Virus record (IMG/VR): IMGVR_UViG_3300036771_000053
Coordinates: 1 to 45,968 of that record
DNA: 45,968 nucleotides
Strand: one strand, 5' to 3'
From: a virus
The notes beneath the pieces were generated by a model. It was not told the DNA's origin. It saw only the letters and a program-made list of their open reading frames with translations, and did not search any database. Below are positions 33,261 through 39,505 of this stretch, in pieces. The position numbers were made by a program, and so were the translations under genes. The stretch's first letter is position 1. Each line of letters starts with the position of its first letter.

Positions 33261-33704
33261 ATGCCTACTATTGAAGAACACAAAGCGCAGTATGATTCAA
33301 ACATTAAGGTGATTGCAGCAGTAAGCGGTTTGGAACCTGTCCCTAAAGATTGGTTGGTAACAATGTATTTCTACTCTGCACTTCATCTGGTTGAAGCGAA
33401 ACTAGCTAAGATGGAAATTCCTACAGATGTACACAGGGATAGAAATTTTAAAGTGAAGAAGCATTTGAAACCTATATCAAGATTCTATCTTGATCTATTT
33501 TACGCTAGCCAAGCTTCTCGATATAATTGCATAGAAATGACACAAGAACATGTAGATACAGCAAAAGGGAATCTTGATCAGATAATTGCTGGATTTGCCC
33601 CTAAAAAGAGGAGTTCACAGACATCTAGAACTAGAGGACCCAGATCAAAAGCACCCAGACCAAAAGTGGACTCCTCAGGACAAAAAGATGCAACGAATAC
33701 ATAG
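33261..33704 (+). CDS. accessory operon protein 3, HEPN-domain ribonuclease
   Basis: 147 residues. Helices WLVTMYFYSALHLVEAKLAK and RFYLDLFYASQASRYNC flank RNFKVKKH (Arg61, Asn62, His68), an R-N-x5-H match to the HEPN catalytic motif (R-[N/D/H]-x4-6-H). TQEHVDTAKGNLDQIIA forms the last helix; a basic, disordered tail (RTRGPRSKAPRPK) follows. HEPN proteins are metal-independent RNases in toxin-antitoxin and anti-phage systems. A terminator follows directly. Confidence 0.7.
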   Translation: MPTIEEHKAQYDSNIKVIAAVSGLEPVPKDWLVTMYFYSALHLVEAKLAKMEIPTDVHRDRNFKVKKHLKPISRFYLDLFYASQASRYNCIEMTQEHVDTAKGNLDQIIAGFAPKKRSSQTSRTRGPRSKAPRPKVDSSGQKDATNT

Positions 33705-33705
33705 A

Positions 33706-33730
33706 AGGACCTCTTATGAGGTCTTTTTTT
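33706..33730 (+). terminator. terminator of the HEPN operon
   Basis: GACCTC-TTAT-GAGGTC then seven T. Directly after the HEPN stop. Confidence 0.85.
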
Positions 33731-33775
33731 CTATGAAACTGTTTTTATTCAATTGAAAAGTAAATAATTGAGAAG

Positions 33776-33805
33776 AGGACCCCTTAGTTTGAGGAGTCCT
33801 TTTTG
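33776..33805 (+). terminator. second terminator-like hairpin
   Basis: AGGACCCCT and AGGAGTCCT pair with one mismatch around TAGTTTG, followed by TTTTG. No gene lies between it and the previous terminator. Confidence 0.55.
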
Positions 33806-33931
33806 TATTCAGGGAAAGAGAGATGGACGGACTGAGAAAGAGAAGAAAAAATGTAGAAAACACTTAGCACAGAGTGATTTTAAAGCATTTTAAAGGTTGT
33901 AAAGTGCACAGATGTTTAATAAAATGAAAGT

Positions 33932-34067
33932 AAGACAAAAATAAGAGTAGCCCGGCCAGGCTACTCCTGCACAGCATTTGTGGTGGGATTACCTCCGAGT
34001 GTGTTGCACAAACAGAAGAAAGTAACCCGCACTTTGGCTCGCAACCTGTGGCGGGTTACTTTCTTTT
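33932..34067 (+). ncRNA. antisense RNA antitoxin (RatA-like), candidate
   Basis: Promoter TTGTAA (33897-33902), 17 bp, TAAAAT (33920-33925) predicts a start near 33932. The RNA would contain GAGTAGCC/GGCTACTC and end at a 13-bp stem GAAAGTAACCCGC/GCGGGTTACTTTC (34018-34063) with TTTT. It is fully complementary to the 3' part of the toxin mRNA on the other strand, including the last toxin codon. This is the TxpA/RatA and BsrG/SR4 arrangement. Confidence 0.65.
33934..33966 (-). terminator. terminator of the toxin mRNA
   Basis: On the minus strand GAGTAGCC, loop TGGCCG, GGCTACTC (perfect 8-bp stem, 33966-33945), then TTATTTTTG. Confidence 0.75.
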
Positions 34068-34139
34068 ACGGTCAATGTATGTCAGAAGCGCAATAAGAAA
34101 CGTTGCGAACATGATAACATCGGAAAAAGCGAAGTTCAT
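34056..34139 (-). CDS. type I toxin, TxpA / holin-like toxin family
   Basis: 27 residues: NFAFSDVIMFATFLIALLTY then IDRKRK. One transmembrane helix followed by a charged end with Asp-Arg-Lys matches the TxpA/BsrG and holin-like toxin families, which act on the membrane. The mRNA starts near 34193 from TGGTATAAT (34208-34200, minus). GGGAGGTGATG lies 8 nt upstream of the ATG, but CCTCC-AGTG-GGAGG (34161-34148, minus) hides the Shine-Dalgarno in a perfect 5-bp hairpin, as in known type I toxins. The B. subtilis skin element also carries TxpA/RatA. Confidence 0.8.
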   Translation of the reverse strand: MNFAFSDVIMFATFLIALLTYIDRKRK

Positions 34140-34213
34140 AGACATCACCTCCCACTGGAGGCTTGTCTATACCCACCACAAATTGGCTGTACAAAATAAA
34201 TTATACCAGCATA

Positions 34214-34239
34214 AGGGCGCTCAGACGAGTGTCTTTTTT
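34214..34239 (+). terminator. plus-strand terminator
   Basis: GGGCGCTC-AGAC-GAGTGTCT pairs through G-U wobbles only on the plus strand, followed by TTTTT. No plus-strand gene is seen just upstream. Confidence 0.6.
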
Positions 34240-34246
34240 CGTTAAG

Positions 34247-34275
34247 TTGAACTCTCAAGCAAGTTAGGTTATAAT
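34247..34275 (+). promoter_or_regulatory. strong sigma-A promoter
   Basis: TTGAAC (34247-34252), exactly 17 bp, TATAAT (34270-34275). Drives the small RNA ending at 34366. Confidence 0.8.
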
Positions 34276-34281
34276 AGAATT

Positions 34282-34366
34282 ATTCAGTCGAACAAACCAA
34301 AACCAAAACTAAATATAAATATGCAAGGACTCTTAGAGCAACAACTAGGTGTCCTTTTTTGCATGC
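34282..34366 (+). ncRNA. candidate small RNA of about 85 nt
   Basis: Begins 7 nt after a near-consensus promoter and ends at a strong terminator in which AAGGACTCTTAG pairs with CTAGGTGTCCTT (one mismatch) before six T. The 5' half is A-rich and unstructured. It contains an ATG at 34321 but no ribosome-binding site. Lies beside a regulatory switch, so it may be a trans-acting RNA. Confidence 0.6.
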
Positions 34367-34367
34367 C

Positions 34368-34530
34368 AAATAGGTAAATCCTGTCTCCGCCAAGTGGGCG
34401 GAAAGAGAATTTGCCTATTTATGTTTCCTACTATTCTGGTGTTAGAATTGAGCGAGTTTGGAAAAGTATATACTATAACACTTTAAATCCGTCAGATTGA
34501 CGGGTATGAGCTGGGCTGAAAAGTCAGCCG
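34368..34530. other. hairpin-rich noncoding stretch
   Basis: AAATAGGTAAAT (34368-34379) pairs with ATTTGCCTATTT (34409-34420) around an inner CCGCC-AAGT-GGGCGG; then CCGTCA-GAT-TGACGG and GGCTG/CAGCC hairpins. No ORF with a start signal. Could be the 3' part of a longer RNA or operator sites. Confidence 0.45.
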
Positions 34531-34566
34531 AGTTAGGGAGAAGTTTTACTTTAGTGATTAGAATAC

Positions 34567-34589
34567 TTAAAAAGGTATTGTTAATACCT
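34567..34589 (-). terminator. terminator of the XRE gene
   Basis: On the minus strand AGGTATT-AAC-AATACCT then TTTTTAAG, at the stop codon of the gene that starts at 35040. Confidence 0.75.
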
Positions 34590-35040
34590 AATCAAATGTT
34601 TGGTTACGACTGCCTTTAGGGATTGGCTTAAAATTATAATATGGCACTTGTGAAGTGGTATGTTTTATTAACGCCTCGATAGTTGCTCGATGCTCTATGT
34701 TATGAGCTACAATCTCTTCATATCCAACAAGTAGTTCAGTTTCATGGCGACTAGGGTTAAGAATATTCTCCTGACCGTAGTGAATGATGGTACTTAATCT
34801 TTTAAATTCTTTTTTTAACTCTTTTATTTCTTCTGTGTCTCCAGTCACACCTATCATAAAATCAACTGTTTCTCCGAATAGCGAAGGCAAACATGATAAA
34901 ACTTCTAAATTAGGATCACGGTGCCCATTTTCTATTTTTCCGTACCCTTGCGGAGACATACCTACATAATCTGCTACTTCTTTCTGGGTCAAATTAGCTC
35001 TTTCTCTTAACCATTTTAGACGCGCGGAAAAAATCTCCAA
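34588..35040 (-). CDS. XRE-family repressor of the second immunity region
   Basis: 150 residues. N-terminal helix-turn-helix (LKWLRERANLTQKEVADYVG, MSPQGYGKIENGHRDPN), then helical regulatory region with a C-terminal basic end. TTG 35040 has GGAGG 8 nt upstream. Divergent from the small XRE gene and the antirepressor, with an operator-like dyad between. Probably maintains silence of the antirepressor in the lysogen. Confidence 0.8.
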   Translation of the reverse strand: MEIFSARLKWLRERANLTQKEVADYVGMSPQGYGKIENGHRDPNLEVLSCLPSLFGETVDFMIGVTGDTEEIKELKKEFKRLSTIIHYGQENILNPSRHETELLVGYEEIVAHNIEHRATIEALIKHTTSQVPYYNFKPIPKGSRNQTFD

Positions 35041-35058
35041 AATAAATTCCTCCAGTTA

Positions 35059-35113
35059 TTGACTATAAAACGAAATGGATATATATTATTCGTATAGTAT
35101 CCGAAAAGGATAC
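35059..35113. promoter_or_regulatory. promoter and dyad operator of the second immunity switch
   Basis: Rightward promoter TTGACT (35059-35064), 17 bp, TATATT (35082-35087). Immediately downstream GTATCC-GAAAA-GGATAC (35097-35113), a perfect 6-bp inverted repeat at the transcription start. A repressor bound here would block the small XRE gene and antirepressor. Confidence 0.75.
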
Positions 35114-35136
35114 CTAGAAAGGATGTGATAAACAGA

Positions 35137-35349
35137 ATGGCTACTCCGAAAACTAAGCTTGAAATGATCCGAAGACAAAACTTTCTCAGCCAAAAGGAAG
35201 TTGCCGACCAGTTGGATATGACTTCAGTAAACTACTCCAAGATTGAGCGTGGAGAGCGTAGGCTTACGGTTGACGTTGCCAAGCAGTTGGTTCAGGTATT
35301 CAACCTAAACTACATCGATGATCTACTCGATGATGCAAAAGCAAGCTAA
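35137..35349 (+). CDS. small XRE regulator (Cro-like) of the second switch
   Basis: 70 residues: KLEMIRRQNFLSQKEVADQL, SVNYSKIERGERRLTVDVA, then FNLNYIDDLLDD. ATG 35137 is 7 nt after GGATGTGAT, close to the full anti-SD complement; GTG 35125 overlaps it. Lies between the operator and the antirepressor gene. Confidence 0.8.
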   Translation: MATPKTKLEMIRRQNFLSQKEVADQLDMTSVNYSKIERGERRLTVDVAKQLVQVFNLNYIDDLLDDAKAS

Positions 35350-35412
35350 TCAAACTATCCATTTTGTTTCATTGTATCAAATGTAAATCATGAATTACAA
35401 GGAGGATTCTTA

Positions 35413-36156
35413 ATGAGTACCAAACTGATTCTTAATCCGGATTGTATGTTGTATGAAATGAAGGGTAAGGCATTGTACAGCAGTAGACAGGTGGCAGAGG
35501 AATTTGATAAAAGACATGATACTATTTTAAGAAGTATAGACGAAATCACTCACCACAAAATTGTGGTCAGTGGGGATGAACTGACTGAGCGCAAAAGTGC
35601 GCTGAGTGATGATACTATTCGCTTGCTTGCGGGTCAGACAATCGAAGAGTTTTATGAAGAGAATTTCTTTGAAGATAAATATAAGGATGCTTCCGGTAAA
35701 AAGAACAGACAAGTCCTCATGACTCGTAAAGGTTCGATGCTAATCGTAATGGGATTTAACGGCAGAAAGGCGACAGCAATTAAAATTGGACTACTGAACC
35801 GATTTGAAGCAATGGAAGAATTCATTTTATCCCTAAACTCTGCAAGAATGGAATATCCAGCTCTGACAGAAGCAATCTATAACGCACGCGAAGAGCCTAA
35901 GCCGCATCACTTCATTAATGAAGCAGACATGATTAATCGAATTGTTCTTGGTATGAGTGCCAAGAGTTTCAGGGAAAAACACGGAATAAAAAAAGGCGAG
36001 TCTATCCGTCCTTACCTCACGACTGAACAGATCCGTAACATCGAAACGTTGCAGAGGGTAGATATCGGGTTGATTGTAGGAGGAATTGAGTTCCAAGCAC
36101 GAAAAGAGATGCTGTCAAATTACATCAACAGATTGATGATCAAACAAGCTGCGTAA
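35413..36156 (+). CDS. Rha-family phage antirepressor
   Basis: 247 residues. SSRQVAEEFDKRHDTILRSI is the start of the Rha (pRha) DNA-binding domain; after an insertion come QVLMTRKGSMLIVMGFNGRK and NRFEAMEEF. The C-terminal 100 residues (KSFREKHGIKKGESIRPYL) form a second helical domain typical of KilA-C/antirepressor tails. AAGGAGG upstream. Such proteins inactivate the main repressor. Expression is controlled by the divergent XRE pair. Confidence 0.82.
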   Translation: MSTKLILNPDCMLYEMKGKALYSSRQVAEEFDKRHDTILRSIDEITHHKIVVSGDELTERKSALSDDTIRLLAGQTIEEFYEENFFEDKYKDASGKKNRQVLMTRKGSMLIVMGFNGRKATAIKIGLLNRFEAMEEFILSLNSARMEYPALTEAIYNAREEPKPHHFINEADMINRIVLGMSAKSFREKHGIKKGESIRPYLTTEQIRNIETLQRVDIGLIVGGIEFQARKEMLSNYINRLMIKQAA

Positions 36157-36182
36157 AATATGAATATTGTGTGAATCTTATT

Positions 36183-36207
36183 GAAAATAACTTTTAAGGT
36201 TATTTTT
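36183..36207 (+). terminator. terminator after the antirepressor
   Basis: AAAATAAC-TTTTAAG-GTTATTTT, 8-bp stem and T-run. Confidence 0.65.
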
Positions 36208-36304
36208 GAAGTATGTATTAGTTGGGTAAATCAAAACCTTGTGGTACATTAAATTAAGCACACGGAAAGAATTGCCACGAATTATTACCGCAGAAATTAA
36301 AACC

Positions 36305-36560
36305 TGTGCTACCATGTATATTACATGAGAGGAGGAACAACGTTGAAGTTCAAAAAGAGCAAATAAAAAGAGCCGCTTACAAAAGCGACTCGACCGTGTT
36401 GTCACCTATCGACCGCCAAGAAGTTAGGTGACAAAAAATTAAGGGTGTTGCCAAAGTGTACGTTGCATTTTATGCTCCAACATAAAATGCAACGCGTTAC
36501 ATTTTGTCTTGTTGACTATAGTCAACGTTAGTATAACACACACTTTGTATATGCAACACC
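36305..36560 (+). promoter_or_regulatory. structured leader of small-protein module 1
   Basis: Extended -10 TGCTACCAT near 36307. A tiny ORF (36343-36366) follows, then GAGCC...CTC hairpin (36370-36391), TTGTCACCTA...TAGGTGACAA (36399-36434), a perfect 14-bp inverted repeat CGTTGCATTTTATG/CATAAAATGCAACG (36461-36494) and the palindrome GTTGACTATAGTCAAC (36511-36526). GGGTGTTGC and GCAACACCC bracket the last two. Module 2 at 37010-37225 has the same order. Confidence 0.65.
36343..36366 (+). CDS. leader peptide 1 (7 aa)
   Basis: TTG start 7 nt after GGAGG, encoding MKFKKSK then stop, directly before a hairpin. Module 2 has a TTG-start peptide at the same distance from the same GAGAGGAGGAA signal, so translation of both is likely. 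Confidence 0.5.
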   Translation: MKFKKSK

Positions 36561-36581
36561 CTCCAAAAGCGAGGAGAAAGC

Positions 36582-36740
36582 ATGAAAAAAATGGTCTTCA
36601 CCATGAACGAAGAGAACATTTTCGAAGTTTTAGGAGTTGCAAACTCCGAAGGATTAAACAAGCTTCGTGAAAAATTATCTCCTCATGATGTATCTTTAAC
36701 GGACTTCATATCTACTATTGATAAGATGATAACAATTTAA
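36582..36740 (+). CDS. 52-residue protein of a duplicated family, copy 1
   Basis: KKMVFTMNEENIFEVLGVAN, SEGLNKLREKLSPHDVSL, TDFISTIDKMITI. Nearly the same design as the protein at 37238: 31 of 52 positions identical by eye, with conserved VLGV.NSEGL.KLR..LSPHDV and DFISTI. GAGGAGA upstream. Small, helical, no cysteines. No family recognised. Confidence 0.75.
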   Translation: MKKMVFTMNEENIFEVLGVANSEGLNKLREKLSPHDVSLTDFISTIDKMITI

Positions 36741-36761
36741 TTTACAGTGCTGCACATAACG

Positions 36762-36787
36762 AAAGGACTCCTGAAGGGGTCCTTTTT
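36762..36787 (+). terminator. terminator of module 1
   Basis: AAAGGACTCC-TGAA-GGGGTCCTTTTT. Core identical to the terminator at 31853. Confidence 0.85.
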
Positions 36788-37009
36788 AGTTGGATTTAAA
36801 AATGATTAATAAGTACTAATTTAAGTCCCGAATTAGTTCTATGGTTGGGTTCACTTTCGCGAAACATTCGGTTTCATTAAATAAAATGTCGAAAATGCAG
36901 CGGTTTTTACCCAACTTCGGACATTAACTGGTAAACAGCTGGGAGGTTGTCGAAAATATCGAAAAGAGCGAGTTAAATTTTCCATTTGTAAACTTTGAGT
37001 GATGGTTGT
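36788..37009. other. noncoding stretch before module 2
   Basis: About 220 bp without a credible gene. Holds GGTTGGGT and ACCCAAC about 55 bp apart, a TTTCGCGAAA palindrome and two TGTCGAAAAT direct repeats. Possible regulatory sites for module 2. Confidence 0.4.
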
Positions 37010-37225
37010 TTTTTTGCTACAGTATATGAAGTGAGAGGAGGAAATAACTTGAAAGTAAATCAAGAAACAAAAAAAGAGCCGCTATAAAATAGCAGCTCTG
37101 GACCGATTGTCACTTAATCAACTTGGCGGGAGATAAGTGACAACACTAAAAAAGGGTGTTGTTAATACCTGTATACTCATATTGGAGTATAACATATACA
37201 GTGTATATGCAACCACCCCGAACAT
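37010..37225 (+). promoter_or_regulatory. structured leader of small-protein module 2
   Basis: Extended -10 TGCTACAGT near 37015. Leader peptide (37049-37087), hairpin GAGC...GCTC (37076-37098), TTGTCACTTA...TAAGTGACAA (37107-37143), then TATACTC-ATATTG-GAGTATA (37172-37191). GGGTGTTG and CAACCACCC bracket the latter. The stem of the middle hairpin differs from module 1 by a compensated pair, and its loop is the reverse complement of that in module 1. Confidence 0.65.
37049..37087 (+). CDS. leader peptide 2 (12 aa)
   Basis: TTG 7 nt after GGAGG, encoding MKVNQETKKEPL; the stop falls inside the first hairpin. Parallel to leader peptide 1. Confidence 0.5.
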   Translation: MKVNQETKKEPL

Positions 37226-37237
37226 CAGGGGGAAACA

Positions 37238-37396
37238 ATGGAAAAGATCACCTTCACCATGACTCAAGAGAGTATCTGTGAAGTGTTGGGAGTGACAAAC
37301 TCGGAGGGTTTGGACAAACTCCGTGACCGTTTATCCCCGCATGACGTAACGCTTGAGGACTTCATATCTACTATTAATAACTTAATACGCGTTTAA
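37238..37396 (+). CDS. 52-residue protein of a duplicated family, copy 2
   Basis: EKITFTMTQESICEVLGVTN, SEGLDKLRDRLSPHDVTL, EDFISTINNLIRV. Same length as copy 1 at 36582 and clearly homologous. Preceded by AGGGGGAAACA. Codon use differs between copies (more G/C-ending here), so the duplication is not recent. Confidence 0.75.
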   Translation: MEKITFTMTQESICEVLGVTNSEGLDKLRDRLSPHDVTLEDFISTINNLIRV

Positions 37397-37399
37397 CCT

Positions 37400-37426
37400 A
37401 AGGGTGCCCACACGGGTACCCTTTTC
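37400..37426 (+). terminator. terminator of module 2
   Basis: AGGGTGCCC-ACAC-GGGTACCCTTTT, with one G-U pair. Confidence 0.85.
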
Positions 37427-37448
37427 TATTACCCAAAGGAGGTGCAAA

Positions 37449-39095
37449 ATGGTTTACGAGACAACAGGAACCGTGGTGAAGAAGAAAGATCCTTTTGCTG
37501 GAACAGGTGGAGTCACCTCATCAATTCCCAGCGTCACAGGTACCGTTACAACAAGTAAGTCACCTATGGCGCAGGCAGCATCTAATGTGTTGGGCAATGG
37601 TGGCATTAACTACGCCACGGCGAACGCAGCAGGCAGACAAGGGATTACATCGAATCAGGCACAGATAAAAAATAATGATGCATACCGTCAAAGTGAGATA
37701 GCCCGTACGTTGGCGACGATCACGAACCGGCAGCAACAAGGGCTGGACACTGGGGCGCAGACAAAGTACCTCAACACGAATCTTGGATACCAAAGCCCGA
37801 TGGCACAGGCGGCAGCGAATATGCAGGCAAGCGGGGTAAAGCCACCAGAGAACCATGCAGTACCAGGAAGCCGCACAGAAGGCACGCTGAGCAAGATCGA
37901 CAACTTCATTAACAACCAATCGCAGTTCCAGTTCAACAAGCCTGAAGCATTCAGCTATGACCAAAACGTTGATCCCGCATATCAAGCACAGTTGGCTGAA
38001 GCGAAAAAGAATGTCATGAACCAGCAGGCGGATACTAACGCAGGATTACGAGCGACAGGCCAAGGAAAATCTTCCTGGAGTGAGACGGTAGCGAATAGTC
38101 TTGGCAACAGCGCAATGGAGAGCATCGCAAACAACCTCGTGCCACAACTGATGCAGCAGGCATACCAGAGGTATAACGATGATGCGAATCGCTCACTGGA
38201 TGTTCAGAAGCTTAATTATGGTGTAGGGCAAGATGCAGTAAATAATCTTGGTAATCTGTACAACTACCAAAACCAAGAGTACTTCCAGAATCCGTTGGCT
38301 GAGGCACAGGTTACAGGCAATTATCTTCCGACTGCAGCCAAGGATGCAATCAACAATTTACTCAGTCTGAAACAACAAGCGGAGACAAAGGGAATTACTG
38401 CAGAGGATCGATCGGTTCTGAGCAAACAAGCCGACTTCATTCGTAATCAACTCACGTCTATGGGTGTGGATGCCAGTCAGTATGGGGCGAACGTTAATTA
38501 CAACAGCGCCAGCCAAGCGAATCCAGGTATCCGAACACTCAGTGGGCAGCAGGTAGATCTTCAGAATAAACAGGCCAACCTTAACGCGGCAACTACTTAT
38601 ATGGATGCGACGGGCAAACTGGTTACACCACAGAACGACTGGAGCGGTTATCTTCGTCAGGCAGCTAATCCAAACGCACAACAGACTCTTTACGGGCAGA
38701 ATCAAGCCTTTAATCAGAACATGGAAGTTAGGAAACAAGACAACGTAGAAAGTCAACAGGGCATTGAAAATGCATTCCGTGACAGAGAGCAAAGCTTTAA
38801 TGAAGGCCAACAATTGTGGCGGAACTCGTTTGATTCAGCCAAGTTTGAAGAAGATAAACGCCAATACGGGCTTAATCATGCTATCGATGAGCAAGCTCAA
38901 AAACTTCGTGAGGATCAGTTTACTTACGATAAAGAATCCAATGCGCAGACTAAGAAGGACCTGGAATCAGCATACAAGAGTGAGCTGGCAGACATGATTC
39001 TTTCTCAGAACCTATCTGATGAAGACACCAAAGCAATGTTGAAAAAATATGGGATCACCGATGCAATGATTCAGGAATACATGGGAAACCAATAA
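37449..39095 (+). CDS. DNA ejection (internal virion) protein, zero-frame product
   Basis: 548 residues. AAAGGAGGTG precedes ATG 37449. Long, hydrophilic, rich in Gln, Asn and Ala, low in Cys, with repeated SPMAQAA blocks and helical stretches (QAYQRYNDDANRSLDVQKLN; QANPNAQQTLYGQNQ-like). Such composition and its position before a transglycosylase and a giant virion protein fit podoviral ejection proteins. Its last codons carry a -1 frameshift signal (GGGAAAC, 39083-39089); shifting would add the transglycosylase domain. Confidence 0.7.
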   Translation: MVYETTGTVVKKKDPFAGTGGVTSSIPSVTGTVTTSKSPMAQAASNVLGNGGINYATANAAGRQGITSNQAQIKNNDAYRQSEIARTLATITNRQQQGLDTGAQTKYLNTNLGYQSPMAQAAANMQASGVKPPENHAVPGSRTEGTLSKIDNFINNQSQFQFNKPEAFSYDQNVDPAYQAQLAEAKKNVMNQQADTNAGLRATGQGKSSWSETVANSLGNSAMESIANNLVPQLMQQAYQRYNDDANRSLDVQKLNYGVGQDAVNNLGNLYNYQNQEYFQNPLAEAQVTGNYLPTAAKDAINNLLSLKQQAETKGITAEDRSVLSKQADFIRNQLTSMGVDASQYGANVNYNSASQANPGIRTLSGQQVDLQNKQANLNAATTYMDATGKLVTPQNDWSGYLRQAANPNAQQTLYGQNQAFNQNMEVRKQDNVESQQGIENAFRDREQSFNEGQQLWRNSFDSAKFEEDKRQYGLNHAIDEQAQKLREDQFTYDKESNAQTKKDLESAYKSELADMILSQNLSDEDTKAMLKKYGITDAMIQEYMGNQ

Positions 39096-39132
39096 GCCCC
39101 ACATCCTTCAAGAACGGGACTGGTGGGGCTTA
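39083..39132 (+). promoter_or_regulatory. -1 programmed ribosomal frameshift signal
   Basis: GGGAAAC (39083-39089) is in phase as G-GGA-AAC, the canonical X-XXY-YYZ form, two codons before the zero-frame stop (TAA, 39093-39095). After a 3-nt spacer, TAAGCCCCAC (39093-39102) pairs perfectly with GTGGGGCTTA (39123-39132) around a 20-nt loop; an inner TCCT/GGGA can extend it. No T-run follows, so it is not a terminator. The -1 frame is open to 39487. Confidence 0.75.
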
Positions 39133-39487
39133 CAACAACTACTACAAAGCGGAGAAAGACGCTAAATCCAATCCGAAAAACTATGCTACAGCAAGCAACG
39201 CAGTGAGCAAAGCAATAAAAGACCTTGGGTACCCTGAGAGTTGGATACAGCCCGCGCTTGAATTGGTTGCTCGTGAATCAAGTTTTAACCCGAATGCGAA
39301 GAATTCTAAATCTACCGCAGCCGGGTTATTTCAGTTCCTGGACTCTACTCGCAAGAATTATGGTGGCAGCTCCGTGAACTGGAATGATCCATATCAACAA
39401 GCCTTAAAAGGCCTGAAATACGTCAAGGATCGGTATGGTGACCCGGTTAAGGCTCTGCAGTTCTGGGATAAAAACAAATGGTATTAA
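39089..39487 (+). CDS. lytic transglycosylase (SLT) domain, reached by -1 frameshift
   Basis: Reading on after a -1 shift gives 132 codons and a 679-residue fusion. The linker is PISPTSFKNGTGGAYNNYYK; the SLT domain follows: LELVARESSFNPNAKNSKS (catalytic Glu in ARESSFNP), AAGLFQFLDSTRKNYGG and GLKYVKDRYGDPVKALQFW. The first usable start inside (GTG 39203) has no ribosome-binding site and comes late. Phage ejection proteins with SLT domains locally open the cell wall during DNA entry. A simple frameshift mutation is the alternative. Confidence 0.75.
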   Translation, partial: PISPTSFKNGTGGAYNNYYKAEKDAKSNPKNYATASNAVSKAIKDLGYPESWIQPALELVARESSFNPNAKNSKSTAAGLFQFLDSTRKNYGGSSVNWNDPYQQALKGLKYVKDRYGDPVKALQFWDKNKWY

Positions 39488-39505
39488 GATAATGGGGGTG
39501 ATGGT

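Noticed and set aside
34048-34245. Rightward 65-codon ORF across the toxin locus
   Set aside because: It is antisense to the toxin, overlaps its promoter and terminator, and lacks a ribosome-binding site.
36178-37063. Leftward ORFs opposite the two leader modules
   Set aside because: They only mirror the palindromic leaders, have no start signals and no similarity to each other.
36330-37200. CRISPR array from the repeated hairpins
   Set aside because: There are only two diverged, inverted copies, no spacers of regular length and no cas genes.
39093-39132. Transcription terminator after the ejection gene
   Set aside because: The stem is followed by ACAACAACTAC, not a T-run, and starts inside the stop codon; position and open -1 frame fit a frameshift stimulator better.
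39203-39487. Stand-alone transglycosylase gene starting at GTG 39203
   Set aside because: No ribosome-binding site precedes it, and the same frame is open back through a linker to the slippery heptamer.
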